In this document: positions 1 to 10,336 of the stretch, piece by piece | Numbering within the stretch: the stretch's first letter is position 1 | How the letters are laid out: each line of letters begins with the position of its first letter | Source of the DNA: Rickettsia rickettsii | GTDB taxonomy: Bacteria > Pseudomonadota > Alphaproteobacteria > Rickettsiales > Rickettsiaceae | Assembly: GCF_001951015.1 (NCBI RefSeq) | Contig: NZ_CP018914.1 | Location: 558,001 to 622,000 of the forward strand | Direction: 5' to 3' | DNA: 64,000 nt | Notes under the pieces: generated by a model | Database searches by the model: none | What the model saw: only the letters and a program-made list of their open reading frames with translations | Told to the model about the DNA's origin: nothing | Position numbers and translations under genes: made by a program

Positions 1-564
1 TGGATTGTTTTAGCCAGTTTTTTAGGAATGATAGGAGTAACTATTGCTTATTTTTGGTTACCGCACGTAACGCAAAGAATTAATTCGTTTTTAGATCCAG
101 ATAGTAGCGAGAATTATCAAGTTAGTAAGTCTCTTAAGGCGTTTGAGCATGGCGGGTTATATGGACGAGGTCCAGGGGAGGGGGCAGTCAAGCAGGTACT
201 ACCCGACTCGCATACGGATTTTATTTTTGCTGTAGCAGGTGAGGAGTTTGGAGCTATTATTTGCCTTATTGTTATAGGTATATTTGCTTTTATAGTATTA
301 AGAAGTCTTATTAAGTTATTAAACGAAACAGATAAATTTGTACAATTTGCTGCTAGCGGTATAATTGCACAATTAGGGCTTCAGGCAATAATTAATATGG
401 GTGTGACTTTACATTTACTTCCTACTAAAGGTATGACATTACCGTTTATTAGTTACGGTGGTTCTTCAACGCTTGCAATAGCTATCGCTACCGGTATGCT
501 TCTTGGCTTTACAAGATACCGAACGCCGTTAAATTCGTACAAAATTCGTAATATTGAAATATGA
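1..564 (+). CDS. ftsW: Cell division protein FtsW, C-terminal part (5' end outside window)
   Basis: The frame is open from base 1 and gives about 187 residues, the C-terminal half of a SEDS-family membrane glycosyltransferase that polymerises lipid II at the septum. Visible SEDS signatures are [14 protein letters not shown] followed by GRGPGEG and [17 protein letters not shown] (the periplasmic loop and helix 7-8 region) and the late motif [10 protein letters not shown] before the last transmembrane helix. FtsW rather than RodA is preferred because murG follows immediately, the normal division/cell-wall order. The stop overlaps the murG start by 4 bases (ATGA), so the two are probably translationally coupled. 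The methionine at base 28 is internal, not the true start. Nothing in the visible part looks damaged. Confidence 0.93.
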   Translation, partial: WIVLASFLGMIGVTIAYFWLPHVTQRINSFLDPDSSENYQVSKSLKAFEHGGLYGRGPGEGAVKQVLPDSHTDFIFAVAGEEFGAIICLIVIGIFAFIVLRSLIKLLNETDKFVQFAASGIIAQLGLQAIINMGVTLHLLPTKGMTLPFISYGGSSTLAIAIATGMLLGFTRYRTPLNSYKIRNIEI

Positions 565-1691
565 AAAAAATCATTTTGGTAGCAGGAGGGACGGGGGGAC
601 ATTTTTTTCCGGCAGTTGCTCTTGGAGAAGAATTAATCAAACGTGGCTATGAAGTTCATTTTATTACTGATTTAAGATGCAAACAATATATAAAGCAGGA
701 TATGAAAGTAATTTTTCATATCCTAGATTTAAAACGCTCAGGTAATATTTTCTTGTTTTTACCTAGGTTATCAATTGCAGTGTTAAAAGCTATTAAATTA
801 TTATATAATATGAAGCCTTCCGTTACTGTAGGGTTTGGCGGTTATCCTGTTATAGCTCCAATGTTTGCGGCAATTTTTTTAAGAGTACCGATTATAATTC
901 ATGAACAGAATTCTTACCTTGGAAAAGTTAATAAATTTTTTGCAAGCTTTGCTAAAAAGATAGCTATTTCTTATGAAAAAATAAAGAATTTACCGGAATT
1001 TGCAAAAAGTAAAATAGTAGTTACCGGTGGGGTAGTTAGAGAGAATATTAGGGAATTAAAGGTTATAGAAATGTCGTCCCGTGGCTTGACCACGGGGTCC
1101 AAAAAGTCTTTAATAAAAGCACTGGACTCCGTGGTTAAGCCACGGCATGATAAGCTTTTTACAATATTCATCTTTGGCGGTAGTCAAGGAGCTAAGTTAT
1201 TTTCAGAGCTGATACCTGCAAGTATCCAAATTTTGATGCAAAAACAGCCAAGTCTTGAATTAAATATAATCCAGCAAGCGGCATTAGATGATCAAGTAAA
1301 AATAAAAGATATATACTCGAAATTAAACATTACCTATGAAGTTGCTGAATTTTTTGATAATATGGCATTGCAATATAAAGAAGCCGATTTAGTGATTTCA
1401 AGAGCAGGGGCATCTACTATAGAAGAATTGACCTATATAGGGTTGCCGGCAATCTTTATTCCACTGCCTAGTGCTGCGGATAATCATCAATATTACAATG
1501 CACAATTATTGGCAGATGAAAAAACAGGATGGTGTTTAGAGCAGAATAATATTTCTGCAGGAAAATTAGCAGATAAAATACTCGATTTGATAAGTAATCC
1601 AAAAATATTAGAGGATGCTTCACAAAATTTATTAAAAAGAAGAAAAGAAGGGCATAAGCTATTAAGTAACCTAATAGAAGAGGTGATTTAG
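561..1691 (+). CDS. murG: MurG, UDP-GlcNAc:lipid I N-acetylglucosaminyltransferase, with in-frame RPE
   Basis: MurG adds GlcNAc to lipid I to make lipid II at the inner face of the plasma membrane. Family motifs in order: [13 protein letters not shown] near residue 9, [10 protein letters not shown] near 93, the linker, then FGGSQGA and [11 protein letters not shown] in the UDP-GlcNAc-binding C-terminal domain. The protein is 376 residues. Residues about 171-197 (bases 1071-1152) do not belong to the family: they are encoded by a palindromic element read in frame between the two Rossmann domains. Without them the protein would be about 349 residues, the usual MurG length. The start ATG overlaps the ftsW stop. 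The gene is open throughout, so the insertion is presumably tolerated in a surface loop; that is inference. Confidence 0.96.
   Translation: MKKIILVAGGTGGHFFPAVALGEELIKRGYEVHFITDLRCKQYIKQDMKVIFHILDLKRSGNIFLFLPRLSIAVLKAIKLLYNMKPSVTVGFGGYPVIAPMFAAIFLRVPIIIHEQNSYLGKVNKFFASFAKKIAISYEKIKNLPEFAKSKIVVTGGVVRENIRELKVIEMSSRGLTTGSKKSLIKALDSVVKPRHDKLFTIFIFGGSQGAKLFSELIPASIQILMQKQPSLELNIIQQAALDDQVKIKDIYSKLNITYEVAEFFDNMALQYKEADLVISRAGASTIEELTYIGLPAIFIPLPSAADNHQYYNAQLLADEKTGWCLEQNNISAGKLADKILDLISNPKILEDASQNLLKRRKEGHKLLSNLIEEVI
1071..1152 (+). repeat. Family B palindromic element (RPE) inside murG
   Basis: The arms read GTCCCGTGGCTTGACCACGG on the left and CCGTGGTTAAGCCACGGCAT on the right, nearly perfect inverted partners of the B elements found between genes at 21902, 23498, 27521, 32164 and 58548. 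The element keeps the murG frame open and adds roughly 27 residues. Insertion of such elements into coding genes is known for Rickettsia. The exact RPE family number cannot be given without a database comparison. Confidence 0.9.
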
Positions 1692-1702
1692 CTTTTGTTT
1701 TC

Positions 1703-1795
1703 CGTCATTACGAGGACAGACTGTAAGTTTTGACGAAGCAATCTCGTGCTAAAGTCCTGAGATTGCCACGCTCCTTTTAGTCGCTTGCAATGACA
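1703..1795. repeat. Family A palindromic element between murG and the lipoprotein gene
   Basis: The left arm CGTCATTACGAGGA and right arm CGCTTGCAATGACAG pair as inverted partners, with inner segments GACGAAGCAATCTC and GAGATTGCCACG also pairing. It lies directly after the murG stop. The rest of the 1692-2085 gap holds the family F element at 1911-2060 and no gene that I can see. Confidence 0.85.
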
Positions 1796-1910
1796 GGGTG
1801 GAGACATACAACAAGACCAAAAATACCTCAGAATAACAATAATTTAATTAAGCACATAGCAGTTCGGCTCTTTATTCTTGCAAGTTTGGCTATTATGTGG
1901 CATTAATCAT

Positions 1911-2060
1911 ATTAGACTTTCTGCATAACTTGCTTCTAAGGGTAATTTGTGCGTCGATCCGGTACTCGTATCCTCACGTACCAAAGCGTACGCTGCGGTG
2001 CTGCGTTCCGTGTCTTCTACAAATTCCTCCTTATTAGCTAAGTTGTACAGGAAGTCTAAT
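1911..2060. repeat. Family F palindromic element, about 150 bp
   Basis: The ends ATTAGACTTTCTGCATAAC and GTTGTACAGGAAGTCTAAT are inverted partners, and inner parts TGCTTCTAAGG..AATTTGT and ACAAATTCCTCCTTATTAG pair as well. A second copy with the same layout lies at 22443-22602. It ends about 25 bases before the lipoprotein start, so any promoter of that gene lies in or next to the element. Confidence 0.8.
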
Positions 2061-2085
2061 AAAAGTTTTGGAATAATATAAATAT

Positions 2086-2736
2086 ATGTTAAAAAAAATT
2101 ATAATATTATTTTTAGGAATGTTTTTACTTTCAGCTTGTACAGATAATTTTAGAAGCTATTTTCAAAGATCAGCAAATAACAGATTGGTTGATAGCAAAG
2201 GTGCTAAAGGCGGCAAGAGAAAACCTGTATATAATAATAAATATATTACTTTGGCTAAAAAGAATATAGTAGAAGATAATCTTGATTATGATAACGATGA
2301 TGACTATGATAGTGATAGTCCTTTAAGAGGAGAAAGCATCGATCCTGTAAAGAGAAATCGTGAAATGTATCTTAAGATGATTAAAAGGGATATAGCAAGG
2401 CAAAAAGCAGAAGCCGGTTTTGCTGAATCCGATGATGATATGACTTTAAGTAGAGCGAATAAAAAGGTTAGAAAAGACGATAGCGATAAAGAAAAAAAGA
2501 TACAAGAGGAATTAAATCAGATAAAAGCCATGCTTAGAGAAACTAAGCGTGATATATCAAAATATACTTGTCCAAATGCTGTAGTAAATCAAAATTATGC
2601 CCCGCCCGTTACAAATTATGAGCCTGTAAATTATCCACCGGTAAAAAATAGTAAGCCGTATAATAACAATTCTAAGGTAAAGCAAAAATTTATCCTTGAA
2701 GATGATGATAACGACAGTAATGCTTGTTCGATATAA
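2086..2736 (+). CDS. Putative lipoprotein of unknown function
   Basis: 216 residues. The N-terminus is a typical lipoprotein signal: two lysines, a hydrophobic stretch, and lipobox LSAC with the modifiable cysteine at residue 18. The mature part is charged and low in complexity: a lysine/arginine-rich stretch (GAKGGKRKP), an acidic run near residues 68-80 ([12 protein letters not shown]), a predicted helical middle (residues about 95-165, rich in K, E, R, possible coiled coil around [15 protein letters not shown]), a proline/tyrosine/asparagine segment, and an acidic tail. No catalytic domain is recognised. The acidic and basic blocks suggest a surface or periplasmic scaffolding role, but this is only a guess. 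The frame is intact and the ATG start is unambiguous from the signal peptide. Confidence 0.75.
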   Translation: MLKKIIILFLGMFLLSACTDNFRSYFQRSANNRLVDSKGAKGGKRKPVYNNKYITLAKKNIVEDNLDYDNDDDYDSDSPLRGESIDPVKRNREMYLKMIKRDIARQKAEAGFAESDDDMTLSRANKKVRKDDSDKEKKIQEELNQIKAMLRETKRDISKYTCPNAVVNQNYAPPVTNYEPVNYPPVKNSKPYNNNSKVKQKFILEDDDNDSNACSI

Positions 2737-2893
2737 TAAGCCTATTCTTAGCTAAAAGCAGAAATCTCCAGTCTTTAGATATATAAAGCAATCTCTGATA
2801 TGATATATTTATCACTACCAATAGGTTTATTATTTATTAATAAAAATTAATATTTGAATATAGAAATATGTTAAATTTATTAATAGGTATATT

Positions 2894-3485
2894 ATGAAAA
2901 GTAAACTTTCAGCAAGTACTGCTAGTCTTATCTTTATAAAAGGTCTTCAAAACCCTATTGTTACTGAAATAAAAGAATTAACAAAAAAATTACATTTTTA
3001 AAGATCAAGAGCTTGAAAAAGCTTACTGTATGGCTTCATCAGATGATGTTTCTATTCAAGCAACACGAGAACAGATATTATATGCTTTAAGAACTGTGGA
3101 ATCTGCAAAACAACATTCAACAGACAAGACACAAGAATTTATTAAATGACTACGGTATTTGTGTTGCTTACTCATTATAAAAGAAGCAGTAAGGACATAC
3201 TAGAGTTTGTATCACCTTATTTATTAAAAAACGCATCTGATATGGAATATATTAAGGCATATATTCCTGAAGTATATATAAATAAAAGAAAGTAATAAAA
3301 ATGATGCTATGGAATTGCTTGGTAAACGAGAAGTAAGAGATTATTTAGATCAAAAGTCTTCTGAGTTAGTAAGCACATCGCCTGTACCGTCTACTCCTTC
3401 TACAACAGACACATTTAATTATGATAGTGATGAAATTACGGTTGTTGGAGAAGAGAAAACGATGCCGAATACTGAACACGCTTGA
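2894..3485 (+). pseudogene. Decayed gene of unknown function
   Basis: An ATG at 2894 opens a 35-codon frame that stops at 3001. The reading then continues in other frames as DQELEKAYCMASSDDVSIQA (up to a stop near 3147), then a segment containing VFVLLTHYKRSSKDILEFVS, and finally a piece ending with ITVVGEEKTMPNTEHA and a stop at 3483-3485. The pieces have similar, helix-prone, lysine/glutamate-rich composition and follow one another without large gaps, so this looks like one gene of about 200 codons broken by several frameshifts. I do not recognise the family. A family B repeat begins right at the last stop and may have replaced the original 3' end. Confidence 0.55.
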
Positions 3486-3593
3486 TACCACTGTCAAGCC
3501 GTAGCTTGTCCATGGGAGCTAGTCAAAAATACTAATATTATTAGTATTTTTAGTTATTTTCTGGATATCGTGGTCAAGCCACGGTATAATGCC
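3486..3593. repeat. Family B element with AT-rich palindromic core
   Basis: The ends ACTGTCAAGCCGTAGCTTG and GTGGTCAAGCCACGGTAT are B-type arms. Between them lies the palindromic core ACTAATATTATTAGTATTTT. The core makes this copy longer than the 75-80 bp B copies. It separates two pseudogenes that point toward each other. Confidence 0.75.
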
Positions 3594-3622
3594 GAACGAG
3601 TTTCTCGCGCCATACAACCACA

Positions 3623-6600
3623 TTAAGATTTCCAATTTAATTCCGGATAGTTTCTAATTTCAGCTTTATAATTGCTATGCTTTAACCATTTCTTAGCTGT
3701 GTCTAAATATAGGCAAATTATCGGTGTGATGTATAAAGAGTAAGTAATTGCAATGTGTGAGTAAACCTCCCACTACTGCAGACCCTAGTGATCTTCTCTC
3801 TGTTCTTGTTGCTCCGACTCCAAGCGCAATAGGTATAGTTCTCATTAAGGCAGCTAGGGTAGTCATCATAATCGGTCTGAATCGTATTAATACATGCTTC
3901 ATAAATTGCTTCATGCCGAAGATTTATTGCCAGTTCTCTTAAGTTCTAAGGCAAAATCGATAATCATGATAGCGTTTTTCTTCACTATACCGATTAACAT
4001 TATAAGTCCGACAAATCCGTACATATCAAGTTCGCTATTAAATATTAGTAGAGTGAGTAATGCTTCCAATATAGCGGTAGGTAGTCCTAAAAGTATAGTT
4101 ATAGGATGCACAAAACTTTCATATAACATGCCAAGGATGATGTAAATAACTATAACGGCAAGTCCACGCAATAAGCCAAGATCGGAAAAAGACAACTGAC
4201 ATGCCTGAACTGTTACTTGGAAGCTTCCCGTAATCGTAGCCGGCATTTGTAACTCTCTTATTGCTTGATTAACTTTTGGAACGGCATCACTAATTGAATA
4301 TCCATCTTGCAGGTTAAATGATACCATAACTGAAGGTAATGGCCCGAAATGTGAAATACTAAGCGGGCCAACAGTGTTAACAATTTTAGCAATGGTAGTT
4401 AGCGGTACTAAATTGCCGCTTGCGGAGTTAATATTGACTAGAGATAACATTGACGAATCTGTTTGATATTTAGGATCTAGCTCTAAAATAACATCATATT
4501 GAGCTGTTGGGGTATATAATGTGGAAATCTGCTCAGCACCGTAAGCTGTATATAAGATATTTTGGACGTGCTCGACTGATATACCGAGTTTTGCAGCCTT
4601 ATATCTATCAATCTGCACTAAAGTTTATGGCTGTGCTATTTGTAAATCCGAAGTTACGTTAATAAAACCTGGCAGTAGTCGTGCGAGCTTGTCCTTTAAT
4701 TTCGGTGCAAAGCTAAATAGTACATCTTGATCGAGTTCTTGCATAGTATATTGATATTGACTTTTGGTTGCTGGTCCGTCGATCGTAATAGTAGGTACGT
4801 TCTGGATATATACCCTTAAACCTACTAAATGATTTAGTTTTGAACGTAACTGATCTATAACGGCTTCAGCTCCTATTCTTTGGTCACGAGGTTTTAAGCT
4901 AATCAAAATCGTACCCTGATTTACGGCAGAGTTTCTACCTGAAACACCTACTGCAGAAAAAAATGAATCTATATTAGGATTTTTAAGTAATACATCACTT
5001 ACTTGTTGCTGTTCTTGCACCATCGTATCAAAAGAAATAGTTTGAGCGGCGTCGGTAAAAACTAAGATTTGTTCCGTATAGGAATAAGGCCTTATAGTAG
5101 TTTTTGAATGCTCTACTACTGTTTTTAGACTGCTACCATATTTTTGTTTGACATATTCAAAGGCTTTTGCGGTTAGTGGTAGGTCGTCATTGCGAGGCGT
5201 CAAAGACGCCGTGGCAATCTCGGTTGGTTGCCCTGAGAGTGCTTCGTCACTACGTTCCTCGCAATGACGATCCCTCAAAAACACATTACATAACATAGGA
5301 GTTACGGTTATCGAGATAACTCCCGAAAGCAAAATAGCGGTAGTAATAACAACGGTAAGTTCGTGCAGTAGCTTCACTAAAATTTCGCTCATAAATAATA
5401 TTGGGATGAATTCATTAGGGATAAAGTCCTTGAGATGATAGTAAATCCTATTTCTTTAGTACCGTTAATACATCCTGCTATTTTACTCTCGCCTTTTGCC
5501 ATATGTCGTGTGATATTTTCAAGCACTACTATTGCATCATCCACGACAAAACCCATCGCAAGCGTTAGAGCCATTAAAGACATATTATCGATGCTATAAC
5601 CGAATAGATATATAAAGGCAAAAGTAACGACAACTGATAAAGGAAGGGCAATAGTCGGAATAATCACGGACCGTAAGTTATGTAGAAAGCGAAATATAGC
5701 AATCACTACGAGTATTAAATAAAGCGTAGTAGCATAGTAAAATTGGCATCATTTACCGATTCTCTGATATAGAAATTGACCTATCAAACATGATATTAAT
5801 ATTAATGCCCTCAGGGATTTGCCTGCGAAGCAACGGCAATACTTCTTTTATAGAGTCGACTATTTCAATAGTATTTAGTAGTATCCGGTTGTTTTTGAAT
5901 AGCAAGTATTACCCCCGGCTTATCCCTATACCAAGCGGCTATTTTATTATTAGCTACGCTATCAATGGCTTTCCCAATATTTTTAAGAAAAAGCGGATTA
6001 CCGTTTTTATAAGTTAATATTAACTCATTATATTCTTTAACATTTTGTAATTGCCCAGGGGTGCTAATGCTTGAGTAGATATCTGTACCGTATAAAGCTC
6101 CGGTCGGTAAATTAACGTTAGCAGAGCTGATAATGTTTGATACTTGGTCAAGCCCTATATTATTTGCTGCCATTTTAACAGGGTCAATCTGCATACGCAC
6201 TGCATATTGCTGTGAGCCGTAAACTTGTATCTGTGTAACACCCCCGGCAGCATAGATAAACGCTCAGCCATAATTGTTTCGGCGTAATAGTCCACGGTAT
6301 ATAAGGGGAAGAGTCTCAGAGGTTAAAGATAAATAAAATATAGGTGCGTCGGCAGGATTTACTTTACAATATGAGGGCAGGGTAGGTAAGTCGTTCGGTA
6401 GTTGCTTGTATGTCTTGTGCCGCTGCATCTATATTTCGGTCTAAATTAAACTGCAAAGTAATTTGAGTAGTACTGTTACTATTAACCGAACTCATCGAGT
6501 CAATATCTGATATCGTCGATCATTGCTTTTCAAGCGGTAATGCAACTGAAGATGCCATAGTAGTAGGGGCAGCTCCAGGCAAGCTTACTGAAACCGGAAT

Positions 6601-6732
6601 AGTCGGGCAGTTGATGTCAGGTAAAACGCTTACCGGTCATATCCTATAGCCGAATGCTCCAAACAGCAAAATAGTTGCCATGAATAAAGTAGCAAGAACC
6701 GGACGCTTAATAAATATTTCTGAAATACCCAA
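3623..6732 (-). pseudogene. RND-family efflux pump (AcrB/MdtB-like), broken
   Basis: On the minus strand the reading begins at a TTG at 6732 with GISEIFIKRPVLATLFMAT, the typical RND N-terminal helix, and ends after TPIICLYLD in the last helix region. In between, recognisable blocks are AIPVVTL-type helix loops, FVVDDAIVVLENITRHM (the helix 4 DD motif, about 5520-5570), LIGIVKKNAIMIIDFALE (about 3950-4000) and RFRPIMMTTLAALM. They lie in at least five reading-frame segments separated by frameshifts and stops (near 6650-6250, 5860-5710, 5390, 4620, 3910 and 3740), so no working pump can be made. A family A repeat is inserted in frame at 5185-5270. Together with the next two pseudogenes this was a complete tripartite efflux operon. 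Confidence 0.9.
5185..5270 (-). repeat. Family A palindromic element (RPE) inside the RND pseudogene
   Basis: The arms CGTCATTGCGAGGCG and CCTCGCAATGACGA bound an element that reads in the pump frame as a peptide containing RHCEERSDEALSG. This is almost the same peptide as the insertion in pheT ([13 protein letters not shown]), in the same frame relative to the element. The frame around it stays open for over 200 codons, so the insertion need not be what killed the gene. Confidence 0.9.
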
Positions 6733-6773
6733 TTATTTTTTCCTGTTTTATGGATTTTTTCTGTCATACATAT

Positions 6774-6875
6774 CGTCATTGCGAGCGACTGTAAGAAGCG
6801 TGGCAATGTCATGAAATAATGACAAACTCCTAATATTGCTTCTCGTCAATTACTTTGTAATTTCCTCACAATGAC
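6774..6875. repeat. Family A palindromic element between pump and fusion-protein pseudogenes
   Basis: The ends CGTCATTGCGAGCGACTG and CCTCACAATGACG pair as inverted arms. The element fills the space between the 3' end of the membrane-fusion pseudogene and the RND start. Confidence 0.85.
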
Positions 6876-6884
6876 GATTTGATA

Positions 6885-8000
6885 CTACTCCTCCCTAACA
6901 CTCACCTCTGCTTCGTTAGATAATCGTAGCTGCCCGTTGGTGATTACCGTTTCTCCCCCATCTATACCGCTTTTAATAACAATAAAATCATCATTAGAAA
7001 ACACTATATCTATATTTTTGACCACGGCTTTATTATCTTGATCGACAACAAATATATAAGGACCTTGATCGTTAGTTTGCATGGTTTTAGACTGAACTAT
7101 TAAAGCCTCTTGTTCGATGTAAATCAGGGATACACGAACACACTGTCCCGGCCACATAATATTTCGTTTTGGTTAGGTAATGTTGCTTTAACTTTGATAG
7201 TGCCGCTATTTGGATCAATCGAATTATCGACAAAAACGATCTCACCGTCTTTAATTTCTTAGTCGCTTACGGTTCTAACCGTCAAAGCTAAATCATTAGA
7301 TTTTTGAGATTTATTAATATGATCGAGATATTTTTCAGGTACGGAGAAGCTGACATAAATAGGCGAGCTAGTATTGATAGTTACTAGACGCACAAAATCC
7401 GGCGATACTAAATCACCTATATCCACATTACTCGCACTAAGTTTACCATCAAAAGGAGGTACTATTTTTGAATACTCGATTTGTAAATTAGCGTCTGCAA
7501 TAATTGCTTTATCGCGTTCCACGGTGACCCTAAGCATATTCATATTAGTTAGCATCTGTAAATACTGCTCTTTCGAAACGGCTTTTTCCTCGTATAAAGC
7601 ATGATATCTTGCCTCTTCTTTTATAGCATCTTCAAGGTTATAAGTATCTACTGAGTAAATTTGCTTGTGCTTGCTGTAATTGATTTTGAAAAGGACGAGA
7701 ATCGATTTCATATAATCAATTACCTGTTTTTACTTCTTGTCCGTCATCAAAATTTACACTTAATATTTTTGGCCCGTAACTTGAGATTGAATATCGGCAC
7801 TTTGGTCAGTTTCAGCTACTCCTGCAAGTTCTATCACATCAGATACGTCTTTTCTGATAACTTGTGTTACCTCAACCGGAGCTGCTATAGTGATTTGTTT
7901 ACTGCTTTTATTATGATGTTTTATTAACCAAACCACTAATATTACTATTTAGTACTAGTAATGTTATCAATATCAAATTCCGCATTATTGTTTTAAGCAT
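6885..8000 (-). pseudogene. RND membrane-fusion protein (AcrA/MdtA-like), broken
   Basis: An ATG at 8000 starts a short hydrophobic N-terminus, soon out of frame. Further pieces read VTQVIRKDVSDVIELAGVAE (N-terminal lipoyl/barrel lead-in of HlyD-type adaptors), a helical hairpin around YHALYEEKAVSKEQYLQM, the barrel segment IVPPFDGKLSASNVDIGDLV, SPIYVSFSVPEKYLD, and the C-terminal part VKNIDIVFSNDDFIVIKSGI with GETVITNGQLRLSN. These are canonical for periplasmic adaptor subunits of RND pumps. Frameshifts or stops occur near 7900, 7710, 7260 and 7160. The ATG lies 2 bases after the stop of the outer-membrane component, as expected of an operon. Confidence 0.88.
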
Positions 8001-8002
8001 TG

Positions 8003-9091
8003 TTATTTGCCAAAATCACAAATAGGTCCTGCTATGTTGCCGCCTACCTGCCAAGTCTCAGCTGAGTTAGTAAACAGAGTATTAAGTTTATTGCTACCGT
8101 ATCCTAATAAGCCTGTTAAAGAAATTTGTGGAAAATAAGTAGCTTTTATTGTTTTTAAGTTTACATCTGCTGCTAGTAAATTCTGCTCTGCTGTTTTAAT
8201 ATCCGGTCTTTGCTCTAAAAGCTCTGATGGTAATATTTTAGGTAATACCGGTAGAGCAGGGAAGTAATCTATTGGTTTATTACGATAAATTAAGCCGTTT
8301 ACTATATTTTCAGGAATTCTACCTACTAAAATTTTTAAAGCGGTTTCCTGCTCATGTCTTTGTTGTTTTAAAGGCGGCAATGATAACTTAGTAAGTGCAA
8401 GGTCGGAAGCAGCTTCACTAACCGATATTAAATCACCTACGCCAAGATTATATAATTTCTGATTTAATTTATAAATTTCCGTTTGAGCCTCAATTAGCTT
8501 TTTAGTTAGATAGATTTGTTTGTCTAATACTAAAAGATTAAAGTAACTTATAGTGACGTTACTTATAACTGATAAACGTACCGCTGCCTTGCTATACTCA
8601 CTTGCAAGGAAAGTTTTTTGAGCTGATTCGCTAGCGTTGGCGGCTGCCTCTATAAATCCAGCTCGTAATTAAGCACGCTTGCTAGCCCCAAATTATTAGA
8701 GAATTTCGGTTCATTCGGTGCTTTTGTTTCTTTACTGTTTTTTGTTTGATTTGCTCCGCCTTGTAAATTGATTTGTGGAAATCTATAAGAATTAATAAGG
8801 TTAAGCTGTGCTTGCGCTGCTAGCACATTACTCATTGTCAGCTCAATATCGGAGTTACCGGTTAAAGATTCTTCGATTAGGTTATTTAACACCGGATCGT
8901 TAAATTGCAGTCACTACTTGGAGGATGCATTATTATTTTGTTCTAGAGAATAATTTATTCCAAGTAGTAGGTAATGAGAGTTTAGGGGGAATATTATCGT
9001 GTTTTGCATTACAACCACATAGAAGAAATGATGAAATCGATAAAACTAGAATATATTTTAAGTAAATGCAAAATCGGCATATGAAGTTCAT
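8003..9091 (-). pseudogene. Outer-membrane efflux factor (NodT/OprM-like lipoprotein), broken
   Basis: An ATG at 9091 begins a lipoprotein signal ending in LLCGC (bases about 9020-9060), followed by PPKLSLPTTWNKLF, typical of NodT-type outer-membrane factors. A stop follows at about 8935. Later pieces read LNNLIEESLTGNSDIELTMS and AQAQLNLINSYRFPQINLQG, then ILVGRIPENIVNGL and PSELLEQRPDIKTAEQNLLA. The gene ends abruptly at 8003 after PICDFGK, where family members continue with a last long helix of about 80 residues, so the 3' end is missing as well. At least three lesions (near 8935, 8645, 8380) plus this truncation make it non-functional. It is the first gene of the dead efflux operon. Confidence 0.88.
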
Positions 9092-9216
9092 CGATTAGGT
9101 TCATTAAAATAAATTCATATTACTTAATATTAATTATGAATCTTTAAACCGTTATGTCAATATAGACTATTATTTTTTCAACTAACTATTTTTATAATTA
9201 CGTAATAATGTTGCTA

Positions 9217-9341
9217 TAGCATATTTTAGAAAGCTTTATATAAGTGCATTTTGCAGGATTCGCTTGTGTTCACGTATTTTTATAAGCTGTGTAGGCTCAC
9301 CCTTAAATTCATCTTATATGAAGCTTTCTAAAATATGCTGT
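9217..9341. repeat. Family D palindromic element (RPE) overlapping the 3' end of a glycosyltransferase gene
   Basis: The ends AGCATATTTTAGAAAGCTT and AAGCTTTCTAAAATATGCT are an almost perfect 19-base inverted repeat. Read on the minus strand the element encodes a peptide like that in the sensor kinase (26674-26797), but here a TAA in the right arm stops translation at 9314. The remaining gap (9092-9216) shows no gene. Confidence 0.88.
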
Positions 9342-10333
9342 AACTTTTCAGAAACAACTTTAATTTCATAATTTTGTTTGAGAGTAAGGTAGGCGTTTTT
9401 AGAAAATTCTTGTGCTTTTATAGGGTTCTCTATTAGATAGACAATTTTTGCTGCTAAATCTTCAGCAGAGCCGGCTTTACAAATAAGCCCGTCTTGCATG
9501 TCGTTTAAGATTGCTGCAGGTCCTTCAGTATCTGTACTAACGATAGGCATGCTTGCCTCCATTGCTTCAAGCACTATAATGCCAAACGGTTCATGAAGAG
9601 ACGGTAAGCAAAAAATATCTATTTGTTTAAAGAATTTATCTCTATCGTGAACCCATCCCGTAAATGATATTTGATCTTGTAAATTAAGTTTATGTGCTAA
9701 AGCAATTAAATTATCTTTTTCCTCGCCGCTTCCACCTATAACTGCATGAAGATCATATTTTTTTTCTTTTAAAATTTTGATAGCTTTAATAAAAACATCA
9801 ACACCTTTCTTAGCTACAAATCTTGCTAGTACACCAATTACGACAGGTTTTCTATATGTTTTATTTGGAATAAAGTCTTTAGCAATATTTATCATATTCG
9901 GTAGGATGCATATCCTAGATGCGGCAAAGTGATTTTTTAATAAAAATGCTTTCATATGATGCGTCAAGGCAATAACAAAATCACATTTACGTAGTCCTTT
10001 TAAACTATAATTATGAGCGATACCGATTAATTTTATATTTTGTGATTTAGCCAATTTACTAAAATTTATTGCTCTATTACCGTGTGCTATAATTATATCG
10101 GGTTTAGTCTTATGAATTATATACTTAAAAATAAGTACCGAGAGTAAATCAAACGGTACTATATTAGGTAGTTTTAAGCTTTGTTTGTATAGAAGAAAGG
10201 AATTTATTTTTGCCTTGTAAGAAGTGATATTTATAACCTCAATTTTTTGCATCTCTAAAGCAGTGCTATAATCTAAAAATGCTTGTTGAATGCCGCCAAG
10301 GTCACGACTTAGCATAATATTAAGGATCTTCAT
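9314..10333 (-). CDS. Glycosyltransferase, GT4 type (GT-B fold)
   Basis: 339 residues. The N-terminal domain starts with ILNIMLSRDLGGIQQAFLDY, a donor-side glycine loop, and the C-terminal domain has GVLARFVAKKGVDVFIKA (residues about 173-190), GGSGEEKDNL, SFTGWVHD and the family signature EPFGIIVLEAMEASMPIVST, with the EX7E pair that holds the nucleotide sugar. Such enzymes transfer sugars to lipid A core, O-antigen or other surface glycans; the acceptor cannot be inferred. The last residues (about KLQHILESFI) and the stop come from a family D repeat, so the native C-terminus has been replaced. A pseudogene lies 3 bases upstream. The frame is otherwise intact and likely functional. Confidence 0.85.
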   Translation of the reverse strand: MKILNIMLSRDLGGIQQAFLDYSTALEMQKIEVINITSYKAKINSFLLYKQSLKLPNIVPFDLLSVLIFKYIIHKTKPDIIIAHGNRAINFSKLAKSQNIKLIGIAHNYSLKGLRKCDFVIALTHHMKAFLLKNHFAASRICILPNMINIAKDFIPNKTYRKPVVIGVLARFVAKKGVDVFIKAIKILKEKKYDLHAVIGGSGEEKDNLIALAHKLNLQDQISFTGWVHDRDKFFKQIDIFCLPSLHEPFGIIVLEAMEASMPIVSTDTEGPAAILNDMQDGLICKAGSAEDLAAKIVYLIENPIKAQEFSKNAYLTLKQNYEIKVVSEKLQHILESFI

Positions 10334-10336
10334 TAC

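Noticed and set aside
971-1171. Open frame on the minus strand within murG
   Set aside because: It runs antisense to clear MurG motifs, and its openness comes from the palindromic element, which reads open on both strands.
2894-3485. Relation of this pseudogene to the unknown family at 57107
   Set aside because: Composition is similar, but I could find no aligned block, unlike the pair at 56143 and 57107.
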